26,777 nt of DNA from contig JAMIEW010000076.1 of assembly GCA_035906575.1 (NCBI GenBank), positions 1 to 26,777 on the forward strand, written 5' to 3'. The stretch is from HK-STAS-PATE-2 sp035906575. Its GTDB lineage: Bacteria; Patescibacteriota; Patescibacteriia; 2-12-FULL-60-25. Numbering within the stretch: the first letter of the stretch is position 1; each line of letters begins with the position of its first letter. The notes beneath the pieces are model-generated. The model saw nothing but the letters and a program-made list of their open reading frames with translations. It did not search any database and had not been told where the DNA came from. This document shows positions 15,702-22,770 of the stretch, piece after piece. The position numbers were made by a program, and so were the translations under genes.

Positions 15702-16724
15702 ATGGCCATACGCACCACCAAATCAAAAAAACCATCAGCACCAGTCGCGACGACCATGCCTCGTCAGACTATGTTATGGCGTCTTGTTTTGGTCATTGGT
15801 GTTCTTGTTGTCGGCTTGAGTTTGTTGTGGCGTCAGTTGCCGACGCGACCCGTTTACCCAGTACCGCAAATACCTCCTGTTCAAGAATTAAACCAGCAAC
15901 ATCGCCTCACCTGTGAGCGTGCCGGGGGCAAATGGACTGATTGCGGTAATCCTTGCCACGGCAAAGACATTGAGTCTTGTGTGGCTATGTGTGAGCCGCA
16001 ATGCCTTTGTGGTGGCGCGCCAAAATATAGCTGTCCGGCAAAAACCGTTTGCACTGATCTCACATCTGGGGCAGAAGGAGATACTCCAATCGGTGTTTGT
16101 CGAGATTCGGCAAAAGCTGCTATCACTAAACCTGTTCTAGCAAAAATCACGGCGACCGTTGACTCGAATGCTTATCCGTATCGTGTCAGCGGTACGGTGG
16201 TGGGTACGTCAACCGTTATCTGGTGGACGGCTCTCGATGAGTCTGCCGACATCATCGGTCGGGGCAGAATTTCATGGTCAGTCACCTCAACGGTCGCTTT
16301 TAATGAGACGATGTTCTTGTCAGCGATGCCAACGTCTACAGCGTTACGTTTTCACTTTACGGCCGGTAGTCCAGAAGACAAGATTGAAGTCACGAGTACC
16401 TCGATCGCCTTAAGTACGATGACGAGGTCGATCTATAAAGATGATCCAAACTCGACGGTTTGCGAGACGTTGATCAAAGAATCTGTTGTTTTACCAAAAA
16501 CGATTTTGCCTTTTGAGGCAACCATGCGAGCCGCCCTCGGCGATGCCTTGATCGGCTTCGAGGTGTCACAGGGTGTCGCAACCATCGTTGTACCTCCATC
16601 AGCCATTTTTTCTGATGAATGCGCCGCAAAACGCATCGCCGCGATCGCAAAAGCGGTTACGGCAGATTTTCCGAGTATTTCAAGTCTTGTCATTCAAGAA
16701 CAAAACAGCCAAACTCAACCCTAA
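15702..16724 (+). CDS. Membrane-anchored Cys-rich protein with Gmad2- and GerMN-like domains
   Basis: 340 residues. A basic N-terminus and one membrane helix (about 24-42) anchor it with the rest outside. Residues about 68-135 hold many Cys residues in close spacing, probably a disulfide-rich module. Residues about 145-245 (VSGTVVGTSTVIWWTALDE, then an aromatic strand) look like a Gmad2 immunoglobulin-like domain. The C-terminal 95 residues, with a VVLPKT..PFEATMRAALGD pattern, resemble the GerMN domain that often follows Gmad2. These domains occur in extracytoplasmic proteins of spore formers and of Patescibacteria; no sporulation role is implied here. The start is 4 bases past the C39-like stop. 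Domain calls are moderate. Confidence 0.6.
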   Translation: MAIRTTKSKKPSAPVATTMPRQTMLWRLVLVIGVLVVGLSLLWRQLPTRPVYPVPQIPPVQELNQQHRLTCERAGGKWTDCGNPCHGKDIESCVAMCEPQCLCGGAPKYSCPAKTVCTDLTSGAEGDTPIGVCRDSAKAAITKPVLAKITATVDSNAYPYRVSGTVVGTSTVIWWTALDESADIIGRGRISWSVTSTVAFNETMFLSAMPTSTALRFHFTAGSPEDKIEVTSTSIALSTMTRSIYKDDPNSTVCETLIKESVVLPKTILPFEATMRAALGDALIGFEVSQGVATIVVPPSAIFSDECAAKRIAAIAKAVTADFPSISSLVIQEQNSQTQP

Positions 16725-16727
16725 CCT

Positions 16728-17312
16728 ATGAACGCTTCAAAAACCCTCCTTCTTTCGGTCATTGCTCTCACGTTATTGGGTGCTGGTTGTGCAAAAAAAC
16801 AGCCATTACCGGTAGGTCCTGCACCACAGGCACCGAGTGAAAATGTGAACGAAAAACCAACAGGCATCCCTGTGCCTTTGCCGATCGATGCAAATTCAAG
16901 CTCGACCGTGGTAGATAATCCAACGGGTTCTGATGTAAAAAATCCAATCGTCTATCCTGAAGGTAAGGATCCATTGCGCCCACGCCCTGCAGGCGAGATC
17001 TGTGATGCGCAAAATTTTATCTGTACCAGCTCATTACTCGTTCATTCTGAAGTGAGTAAGACATTTAGTGTTACTGGTACGGGTGTTGCCTTTGAGAACA
17101 CGATTAATTGGCGCATCGAAGAAGGTGGTAAAAAGATTGCCGAAGGGTTCACGACCGCGGACGCTCCAGATGTGGGTAAGCCGGGCTTGTTCACGATCGC
17201 TGCGACCGACGTTAAAGCAACCACCAAGTCAGTAGATCTCATTATCTTTGAGTACTCGGCAAAAGACGGTACGCCGATTCACGAATTACGCATCCCATTG
17301 CGTATCAAATAA
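16728..17312 (+). CDS. Gmad2-domain lipoprotein
   Basis: 194 residues. A signal peptide ends in the lipobox LGAGC with Cys21, so the mature protein is lipid-anchored on the outer side of the membrane. After a Pro/Ser/Thr-rich spacer (about 25-80), residues about 90-194 match the Gmad2 immunoglobulin-like domain: VSKTFSVTGTGVAFENTINWRI, then EGFTTADAPDVGKPGLF and IIFEYSAKDGTPIHELRIPLRI. The Phe-Glu-Asn-Thr strand and the SAKDG turn are characteristic. It starts 3 bases after the previous gene, so two neighbouring genes both carry Gmad2-like modules. Probably a scaffold or binding module at the cell surface; no ligand is known. Confidence 0.8.
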   Translation: MNASKTLLLSVIALTLLGAGCAKKQPLPVGPAPQAPSENVNEKPTGIPVPLPIDANSSSTVVDNPTGSDVKNPIVYPEGKDPLRPRPAGEICDAQNFICTSSLLVHSEVSKTFSVTGTGVAFENTINWRIEEGGKKIAEGFTTADAPDVGKPGLFTIAATDVKATTKSVDLIIFEYSAKDGTPIHELRIPLRIK

Positions 17313-17314
17313 GT

Positions 17315-17749
17315 ATGTCATCGATAATCGTCGCCGGCCTCTGTTCAGGCGCCCTCGCCGGAGCGGTGATGATCTTTTTATCACATATTGCACCGTGGTT
17401 TGCGAAAGGTTCTTGGGTAAAAAACCTTGAAGATCCAAAAGCGCTTGGTAAAGAGATCACGCATCGCGAAGCACATTTATTGGGTATTTTAGTGCACGTT
17501 ATTGTCGCGATGATTTCTGGTGCGGCCTTTGGTTATGGTGTTGATGTGGGTTATTTTGGATTTGCCCTACTGCCGTATTTAGGGTTTATCGCCATCATGA
17601 CCGTGCTCGTTGGCATCTTTGTTTTGCCTCTCGAAGGTCACGGGCTTTTTGGCCACAAGCTCGATCGTTGGATGGGTGTGGATTTAGTCGTTACAAATAG
17701 TCTCTGGGTACTTCTCTATGCGCTCTTCATCCATCTTTGGAATCTCTAG
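17315..17749 (+). CDS. Small 4-TM membrane protein of unknown function
   Basis: 144 residues. Four hydrophobic segments are visible: residues about 4-26, 54-76, 82-104 and 122-142. The loop between the first two is polar (KNLEDPKALGKEITHREAH). A conserved-looking GHGLFGHKLDRW sits before the last helix. I do not recognise the family. It starts 2 bases after the lipoprotein stop and its 3' end overlaps the CapA-like gene by 32 bases, so it must be co-transcribed with it. The hydrophobic pattern and context argue that it is real. Confidence 0.75.
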   Translation: MSSIIVAGLCSGALAGAVMIFLSHIAPWFAKGSWVKNLEDPKALGKEITHREAHLLGILVHVIVAMISGAAFGYGVDVGYFGFALLPYLGFIAIMTVLVGIFVLPLEGHGLFGHKLDRWMGVDLVVTNSLWVLLYALFIHLWNL

Positions 17750-18809
17750 TCTCGTTATTGTTGTGGTAGCGGGTCTTTTTGCGTTTAATGTCTATTCACA
17801 AAAACCCGTCCTGGCTCCCGTATATCCTACGCCGACAGATCGTAGCGCTGGACTCATTGTTTTACCTCCTCCAAAGTCAGACCCAATAGAAGTGATCAAA
17901 CCCGTCGTGACCACGACCGTGCTCTTTATCGGTGATATTATGCTTGATCGCACCGTCCAAACCCGCACGGTAGCATCAAAAGATCCGGCCTATCCTTTTG
18001 CGAAGCTCCCATTGGGTTGGTTGGGATCTTTTGATTATTCCGTTGGTAATCTTGAAGGACCTGTCACGGATGTTCGCCGTTCGCCGGTCAAAAGCATCGA
18101 CTTTCTTTTTATGCCGGCCTGGGCCGAGATCTTGAAGAAGCAGGGGATTGATGCCGTTTCACAGGCGAATAATCACGCCCTCGACCAAGGTCGTGCTGGC
18201 TATGCGGATTCAATGGCACGTTTGAAGCAGGTTGGTCTGCTTGCTTTTGGTGACCAAGTCGAAGATGGTGATGTCGCGCTTGCAACAACCACTATCGGGC
18301 AAACGCGCGTCGCCTTTTTGGGGTGGAACTCGACAGATAATCCAATTATTAAAAAAGATGCCGAAGCGATTATCACAAAAGCTAAAGCAGACAATGATCT
18401 TTTGGTGGCTTACCTGCACTGGGGTTCAGAGTATCGAGCAAAACCTGACGAGTCATCGGTAGCAATGGCTGAGTGGCTTATTGATCAAGGTATTGATGTC
18501 GTGATCGGTGGTCATCCGCATTGGTCGCAGGGTGCTTCGACCTATAAAGGCAAACCCATTCTCTGGTCATTGGGTAATTTTGTCTTTGATCAAGACTGGT
18601 CCGAAGAAACGCGCTATGGCTTGGCGGCATCATTTGAGCTTGTACAAAACGAGGTGCGCGCGATCGAGCTCTACCCGATACGTATTGATGACAGTCAACC
18701 GCGTTTACTCGAGGGTGAGGCAAAACGCCTTCGTCTCGAAGAGCTCGCCAAGCGATCAGATGCCGATTTGGCAGACGCGGTACGGTCTGGCAGGATCCTA
18801 GTGAAATGA
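17718..18809 (+). CDS. CapA/PgsA-family protein (metallophosphatase-like)
   Basis: 363 residues. A membrane helix (about 8-26) is followed by a domain of the CapA family, named for poly-gamma-glutamate capsule synthesis and related to calcineurin-like metallophosphatases. Metal-site and family motifs are clear: GDIMLDRTV, NLEGPVTD, QANNHALDQG, YLHWGSEY, IGGHPHW and SLGNFVFDQ. It is predicted to be outside the membrane. In the absence of the other capsule genes (capB, capC), the substrate is unknown; a cell-wall or surface polymer role is likely. The start lies 32 bases inside the previous gene; no later in-frame Met would keep the anchor. Its stop overlaps the xseA start (ATGA). Confidence 0.92.
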   Translation: MRSSSIFGISSLVIVVVAGLFAFNVYSQKPVLAPVYPTPTDRSAGLIVLPPPKSDPIEVIKPVVTTTVLFIGDIMLDRTVQTRTVASKDPAYPFAKLPLGWLGSFDYSVGNLEGPVTDVRRSPVKSIDFLFMPAWAEILKKQGIDAVSQANNHALDQGRAGYADSMARLKQVGLLAFGDQVEDGDVALATTTIGQTRVAFLGWNSTDNPIIKKDAEAIITKAKADNDLLVAYLHWGSEYRAKPDESSVAMAEWLIDQGIDVVIGGHPHWSQGASTYKGKPILWSLGNFVFDQDWSEETRYGLAASFELVQNEVRAIELYPIRIDDSQPRLLEGEAKRLRLEELAKRSDADLADAVRSGRILVK

Positions 18810-20011
18810 TGCCCCAGCTTTTTACCGTCACGGACTTCGTGAGTTATGTAAACGATACGCTCAAGGCGATTTGGGACGGCGATGCCGTCGCGATCGAGGG
18901 CGAGGTGTCGGGTTTTCGTATTTCTCAAGGGCAGTGGGTAAATTTTGATATTAAAGACGACGGTGCGCTGATCTCGGCCTTTATGGTCGCGCCTAAACTC
19001 CGCGTGCCTCTTGAAGATGGGATGAAGGTGCGCGTGTATGGTTCGCCGCGCATCTATCCTAAATTTGGTAAATTTTCATTTACGGTTGATCGTTTAGAGT
19101 TGGTTGGGGAGGGCGCCATCAAAAAAGCTCTCGCGCAGTTACGCGCCCGTTTAGACGCGGAGGGATTATTTGATGCCTCGCGCAAACGTTCACTTCCACG
19201 CTTTCCAAAACGCATTGCACTCGTGGCTTCGCGCGAGTCCGCGGCGTATGGGGATTTTGTGCGTATTCTCAATGAGCGCTGGGCAGGTCTCGAGATCGAG
19301 CTTTTTCACGTTGTCGTTCAAGGTGACAAAGCGCCGGGCAGTATTATGAAAGCACTTAAAGAAATCCACGCACGAGAAAAAGCCTTTGGCGCGGGTTATT
19401 ATGACGCGCTCGTGATGACACGTGGTGGAGGTTCATTTGATGAGCTTATGGCCTTTAATGACGAAGCGCTTGTACGCGCGCTCTATGCGTCAAAAGTCCC
19501 AACCATGGTGGCTATTGGCCACGAACGTGATATCTCACTCGCCGAAGAAGTCGCTGATATCCGAGGCTCAACGCCTACCGATTGTGCGCGACGTCTTGTT
19601 CCTGACAAAGCCGACATTCTCTATGAGCTTTCAACGCTCCAAGAATCCGTAGGGGATGGGATGCAAAATATGATCGACGAATATACACAGGCTATCCGCA
19701 ATGTCTTTACGGATGTTGATAAATGGTTGGTGTCTGTCCTTCATAAATCCCAAGAACTGACGGTGGCCGCAGAGTCACGAGCAAGCCACTGGCTGCAAAA
19801 TCTCCTCCAAAGAATCGACGGGTATGAACGGTTCTTAAAATCCGTTGATCCAAACGCGGTTATTGCGCGTGGCTATGCCATTATCGAAGACGCGAAGGGC
19901 GCCATCATCACTTCAGCCCAGGCCTTAAAAGCACGCGACCGTATCAGCCTGCGTTTGCGGGACGGCACCGTCCATGCCACGATTGATGGTGAACAGGCGA
20001 CCTTACTCTAA
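18806..20011 (+). CDS. xseA: Exodeoxyribonuclease VII large subunit
   Basis: 401 residues, a little shorter than E. coli (456), mainly in the C-terminal helical part. With XseB it degrades single-stranded DNA in both directions, in repair and recombination. The N-terminal OB fold is clear (AIEGEVSGFRISQGQWVNFDIKD), followed by the catalytic domain: RFPKRIALVASRESAAYGDF, VMTRGGGSFDELMAFNDE and AIGHERDISLAEEVADIRGSTPT, holding the residues needed for nuclease activity. A helical arm and a final beta strand region (ARGYAIIEDAKG) end the protein. The start overlaps the CapA-like stop; a second ATG follows immediately (18809). Confidence 0.95.
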   Translation: MMPQLFTVTDFVSYVNDTLKAIWDGDAVAIEGEVSGFRISQGQWVNFDIKDDGALISAFMVAPKLRVPLEDGMKVRVYGSPRIYPKFGKFSFTVDRLELVGEGAIKKALAQLRARLDAEGLFDASRKRSLPRFPKRIALVASRESAAYGDFVRILNERWAGLEIELFHVVVQGDKAPGSIMKALKEIHAREKAFGAGYYDALVMTRGGGSFDELMAFNDEALVRALYASKVPTMVAIGHERDISLAEEVADIRGSTPTDCARRLVPDKADILYELSTLQESVGDGMQNMIDEYTQAIRNVFTDVDKWLVSVLHKSQELTVAAESRASHWLQNLLQRIDGYERFLKSVDPNAVIARGYAIIEDAKGAIITSAQALKARDRISLRLRDGTVHATIDGEQATLL

Positions 20012-20034
20012 TCTCTCGTATCTAACCAATAACT

Positions 20035-20259
20035 ATGACGACCAAAAAGAAAAAAGTAGAAGAAGGGGTAGATGTTTCAAAAGCTTTTACCGAACTCGAA
20101 CAAATTGCCGCCTGGTTTGAATCTGGCAAAACCGATATCGATGAAGGCATGCAAAAATTCGAACGTGCCACCGAGCTCGCCAAATCTCTTAAAGAAAAAC
20201 TCTCTGAAGCCCAAAACCGGATTCAAGAAATTCGTGGTACCATGGGGAGTGAAGAATAA
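20035..20259 (+). CDS. xseB: Exodeoxyribonuclease VII small subunit
   Basis: 74 residues, the usual size. It forms the helical hairpins that wrap round the XseA arm. Typical family pattern: ALTELEQIAAWFESG-like start (here AFTELEQIAAWFESGKTDIDEGMQKFERATELAKSL is split over the helix pair), with the LE-x2-V/A...G..LDE motif seen as LEQIAAWFESGKTDIDEG. It follows xseA by 23 bases. No Shine-Dalgarno is present. Confidence 0.94.
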   Translation: MTTKKKKVEEGVDVSKAFTELEQIAAWFESGKTDIDEGMQKFERATELAKSLKEKLSEAQNRIQEIRGTMGSEE

Positions 20260-20270
20260 CCTTTTTATCT

Positions 20271-20621
20271 ATGCTTAAATTCATTGTACGACTGCTTTTA
20301 AACGCCATCGCCGTTTTATTGGTTGCGAATCTCGTTTCAGGGATCTCGGTCGACGGCTACGGGACCGCGATTATCGCCGCGCTTGTTCTTGGTATTGTGA
20401 ATGCGCTCATCCGCCCATTAATGCACTTGCTCGCCTTGCCGATCACCATACTGACTTTTGGTCTCTTTGCCCTTGTGATTAACGGTTTGATGTTTGGACT
20501 CGCCGCCGGCTTGGTTCCTGGTTTCGCGGTTACGGGTTTTTGGCCATCATTTTGGGGCGCGATCGTGTATTCAATCTTGTCTTACGTGATTAACGGGTTA
20601 TTGATGCCAGATCGTGAGTAG
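20271..20621 (+). CDS. YvlD/phage-holin-4_2-like membrane protein
   Basis: 116 residues with four hydrophobic segments. The family signature is present: a start like MLKFIVRLLLNAIAVLLVA, then GYGTAIIAALVLGIVN and NALIRPLMHLLALPITILTFGLF and a final WGAIVYSILSYVI. Although the Pfam name mentions phage holins, members are ordinary chromosomal membrane proteins; some are linked to envelope stress or membrane homeostasis. It closes the cluster that began with the C39-like gene, 11 bases after xseB. No terminator is seen after it. Confidence 0.9.
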   Translation: MLKFIVRLLLNAIAVLLVANLVSGISVDGYGTAIIAALVLGIVNALIRPLMHLLALPITILTFGLFALVINGLMFGLAAGLVPGFAVTGFWPSFWGAIVYSILSYVINGLLMPDRE

Positions 20622-20623
20622 GG

Positions 20624-20652
20624 TTGCGTGCTTCTCGGTGTTTTTGTAGGGT
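20624..20652 (+). promoter_or_regulatory. Candidate promoter of the unknown 248-residue protein gene
   Basis: TTGCGT (20624-20629), a 17-base spacer and TAGGGT (20647-20652). A 6-bp hairpin GTGAAT/ATTCAC (20651-20656 against 20661-20666) would lie around the transcription start, just before the ribosome binding site. Confidence 0.4.
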
Positions 20653-20681
20653 GAATCCGCATTCACGCTAAGGAGGTAGCC

Positions 20682-21428
20682 GTGTCACGTCCTTTGACCA
20701 AGTCTGAATCTGCTGATGGCAATGAGGTTGCCTGGTATACCGACGATAAGTCCTTTCTCATGGTTGTGCGCCATGTAGCGGGTGAGTTCATTTTTGACAT
20801 TACTTGCGGTAAGGCGAAATATACGGGTATACGCTCCCGTAAAATTGGTGTCAGTCTCCGGGATCCGCGAGTCGATGAAGTCTTCTTGCCTCCATGGGAG
20901 GAAGAAGTGTTTCTTCAGATCTCATCACGGACTTTTGGAGGATCAACGGTGAAGCAGTACGTGCAGCGTTTGCAAGCACCGCTTAGGCGGGGGATTAGTG
21001 TGTTGGATTCAACAGCTATCCTCACCCGTGCTACTCCGGAGCCATGGCTTTCGCGGATAGTCTTTTATGCAAAAAGCAAAGACCTATTATTGCCATATCT
21101 CGATGAGAAGCATCGTTGGATGCTGCTAGCTACGAGTCTTTATAGTAGCTCCAGTCCAGCGCATCGCCTTCAGGATAACGAAGAGTTTGATTCTTGCGGG
21201 TTTTGGTGCGAAGGCAAATGGTGGATTTCGGCGACGGCGAATACACCCAAGGGCCAACGACATCGTCTTTTTGCCGAATCGAAGCACAAAGTGAGTGCCC
21301 CTCCGTATGTCTACGAACTACCCTCAACCTGGGCTAGAGACGGTCGACTCCGCCTCCTCGAGGACGGAACCATCCAAGCCAGCCGAGAGGCCTACGGTGA
21401 TCGTTGGATCAAGATGGGAGCGTTCTGA
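20682..21428 (+). CDS. Protein of unknown function with its own signals
   Basis: 248 residues from a GTG start at 20682, chosen because a near-perfect Shine-Dalgarno AAGGAGGT (20670-20677) sits 4 bases upstream. There is no signal peptide or membrane helix, so it should be cytoplasmic. It is rich in Trp and aromatic residues, with a CGFWCEGKWW stretch (about 172-181, Cys172 and Cys176), a beta-rich look in the first 90 residues, and a C-terminus with DGRLRLLEDGTIQAS. I recognise no family. It has a private promoter, hairpin leader and terminator, unlike the tightly packed genes upstream. GTG start and strong ribosome binding site resemble the GC-rich bitopic-protein gene. Possibly acquired; function unknown. 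Confidence 0.8.
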   Translation: MSRPLTKSESADGNEVAWYTDDKSFLMVVRHVAGEFIFDITCGKAKYTGIRSRKIGVSLRDPRVDEVFLPPWEEEVFLQISSRTFGGSTVKQYVQRLQAPLRRGISVLDSTAILTRATPEPWLSRIVFYAKSKDLLLPYLDEKHRWMLLATSLYSSSSPAHRLQDNEEFDSCGFWCEGKWWISATANTPKGQRHRLFAESKHKVSAPPYVYELPSTWARDGRLRLLEDGTIQASREAYGDRWIKMGAF

Positions 21429-21434
21429 CACCTG

Positions 21435-21467
21435 AAACCCCGAGTTCTTGACGGATCTCGGGGTTTT
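21435..21467 (+). terminator. Intrinsic terminator after the unknown gene
   Basis: A 10-bp perfect stem AAACCCCGAG/CTCGGGGTTT (21435-21444 and 21457-21466) followed by T. The 12-base loop contains most of the -35 element of the next promoter. Confidence 0.88.
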
Positions 21468-21476
21468 CGCTATAAA
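21448..21476 (+). promoter_or_regulatory. Promoter of the rplJ-rplL operon
   Basis: TTGACG (21448-21453), a 17-base spacer and TATAAA (21471-21476); predicted start near 21483. It gives a leader of about 150 bases. Confidence 0.85.
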
Positions 21477-21483
21477 TGGGCTC

Positions 21484-21607
21484 AAACGAACGCAGTCCTA
21501 AGACAGCTGAGCCCCGCAAGGGATAATGGTTCAAACCGCTCGCCGAGGATCGTGACCCTCCCTTTGGGAGAAGATCGACCGCAGGACATGTTGTGTTTCT
21601 GCGGTCG
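21484..21607 (+). promoter_or_regulatory. Ribosomal protein L10 leader (autoregulatory RNA)
   Basis: The leader upstream of rplJ has the two strands typical of L10(L12)4 binding sites, AAGACAGC (21500-21507) and GCCGAGG (21542-21548), which build a kink-turn. Between them UGAGC (21508-21512) can pair with GCUCG (21538-21542), enclosing a small CCC-GCAA-GGG hairpin with a GNRA loop (21512-21521) and a GGU/ACC hairpin. A CTCCC/GGGAG hairpin (21558-21570) and a terminator follow. Known L10 leaders let excess L10-L12 reduce expression of rplJ and rplL. The structure is my manual fold. Confidence 0.78.
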
Positions 21608-21615
21608 TTTTATTT
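21576..21615 (+). terminator. Attenuator-type terminator inside the rplJ leader
   Basis: A 9-bp perfect stem CGACCGCAG/CTGCGGTCG (21576-21584 and 21599-21607) followed by TTTTATTT, 21 bases before the rplJ ATG. Being between the L10 leader and the gene, it probably makes control transcriptional. The 5' part of the leader (21487-21495) could pair with the 3' arm at 8 of 9 positions, giving a possible antiterminator. Confidence 0.8.
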
Positions 21616-21636
21616 AACCATTAGGTCTTTACACCT

Positions 21637-22293
21637 ATGCCAAAATCCCGTTCTCAAAAGAACGAGGAAGTTGCCGCTCTTGCTTCAGCCCTTAAAGAGG
21701 CGAAGTCCGTGGCCTTCTCTGATTTTCAAGGAATGACCGTTTCGAACATCACTGATCTTCGCAAGAAGATGTTTAGTGAAGGTGTTCGTTACATCGTCGC
21801 CAAGAAAACGTTGCTCTCTGTAGCAGCAAAAGAGGCAGGTTTTAACGTCGACTTCAAATCCTTTCCGGGCATGATCGGTGCCGCCGTCGGTACCCAAGAC
21901 GAAATGGCTCCAGCAAAGCTTACGGGCGATGCAGGCAAAAATCAGCCGATCAAATTGGTCGGTGGTATCTTTGCTGGTCAGATTGTTGACGCAGAATACG
22001 TTAACAAGCTTTCCAAACTCCCAAGCCGTTCACAACTCCTCGGTCAACTCCTCTCTGTTCTCAATGGTCCAACGAGTGCCTTCGTGCGCTTATTGAACGC
22101 CTACAAAGAAGAACAAGAAAAAGGTTCCCCAGCTCCTGCTCCAGCCGCTCCGGTTGCTGAAGTCGCTGCTGAGCCTGTTGCTGAAGCCCCAGTCGCTGAA
22201 GCTGCTCCAGAAGCAGCCCCCGTCGAAGCTCCAGCCGAAACCGCTTCAGAAGCACCTGCTGAACCAGCTCCAGAAGCTCCAGCAGCCGAATAA
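21637..22293 (+). CDS. rplJ: Large ribosomal subunit protein uL10, with a long Ala/Pro/Glu tail
   Basis: 218 residues against about 165-175 in most bacteria. L10 binds 23S rRNA and carries the L7/L12 dimers of the ribosomal stalk. The core (1-163) has the family pattern: KNEEVAALASALKEAKSVAFSDFQGMTVSNITDLRKK is visible in order with YIVAKKTLL, GPTSAFVRLLNA and the helix that binds L12. Residues 164-218 are an added low-complexity tail rich in Ala, Pro, Glu and Val (repeats of APEA and PVAEA). No ribosome binding site is seen. The start is 21 bases after the attenuator. rplL follows. Confidence 0.96.
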   Translation: MPKSRSQKNEEVAALASALKEAKSVAFSDFQGMTVSNITDLRKKMFSEGVRYIVAKKTLLSVAAKEAGFNVDFKSFPGMIGAAVGTQDEMAPAKLTGDAGKNQPIKLVGGIFAGQIVDAEYVNKLSKLPSRSQLLGQLLSVLNGPTSAFVRLLNAYKEEQEKGSPAPAPAAPVAEVAAEPVAEAPVAEAAPEAAPVEAPAETASEAPAEPAPEAPAAE

Positions 22294-22322
22294 TCCCTTT
22301 AGATCCACTTACTTACATTCCT

Positions 22323-22712
22323 ATGTCGGAAATGAAGAACGTTGAGATCCCAGCAAAGTTCACGGACTTGGTCGCTGCGATCGAAAAACTCACTGTTATC
22401 GAGCTCGCTGAGCTCGTTAGCCTCCTCGAAGATAAATTCGGCGTATCCGCTGCGGCTCCTGCTATGATGGCAGCCGGCCCTGCAGCTGCTGCTGAAGAGC
22501 AGTCCTCCTTCAATGTCGAATTGACAGAAGCAGGCAGCAACAAGATCGGTGTTATCAAAGTTGTTCGCGAATTGACCGGCCTCGGCCTCAAAGAAGCGAA
22601 GGACATCGTTGACGCCGCTCCTAAGATGGTCAAAGAGAACGCTAGCAAAGCAGAAGCTGAAGAGATCAAAAAGAAGATCGAAGAAGCTGGCGGCAAGGCC
22701 ACTCTTAAATAA
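22323..22712 (+). CDS. rplL: Large ribosomal subunit protein bL12 (L7/L12)
   Basis: 129 residues, the normal size. It forms the mobile stalk that recruits translation factors. The N-terminal dimerisation region is followed by an Ala-rich hinge (about 38-60) and the factor-binding C-terminal domain (about 61-129), which has VELTEAGSNKIGVIKVVREL, TGLGLKEAKDIVDAAPK and the Lys-rich helix ending EEAGGKATLK. It lies 29 bases after rplJ in the standard order. It ends before a strong bidirectional terminator. Confidence 0.97.
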   Translation: MSEMKNVEIPAKFTDLVAAIEKLTVIELAELVSLLEDKFGVSAAAPAMMAAGPAAAAEEQSSFNVELTEAGSNKIGVIKVVRELTGLGLKEAKDIVDAAPKMVKENASKAEAEEIKKKIEEAGGKATLK

Positions 22713-22723
22713 GCTCTCTTATC

Positions 22724-22756
22724 AAAAAACCTCCGACGTCACGTTGGAGGTTTTTT
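22724..22756. terminator. Bidirectional intrinsic terminator between rplL and the minus-strand genes
   Basis: A 15-bp stem with one G-U pair (22724-22738 against 22742-22756), a TCA loop, with A6 on the left and T6 on the right. It serves rplL on the plus strand and the convergent gene at 22771 on the minus strand. Confidence 0.93.
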
Positions 22757-22770
22757 GTTTGATTGAAGCG

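Noticed and set aside
20271..20621. Sign of a prophage from the holin-like name
   Set aside because: This family is widespread in chromosomes, and no lysin, integrase, capsid or tail genes lie nearby.
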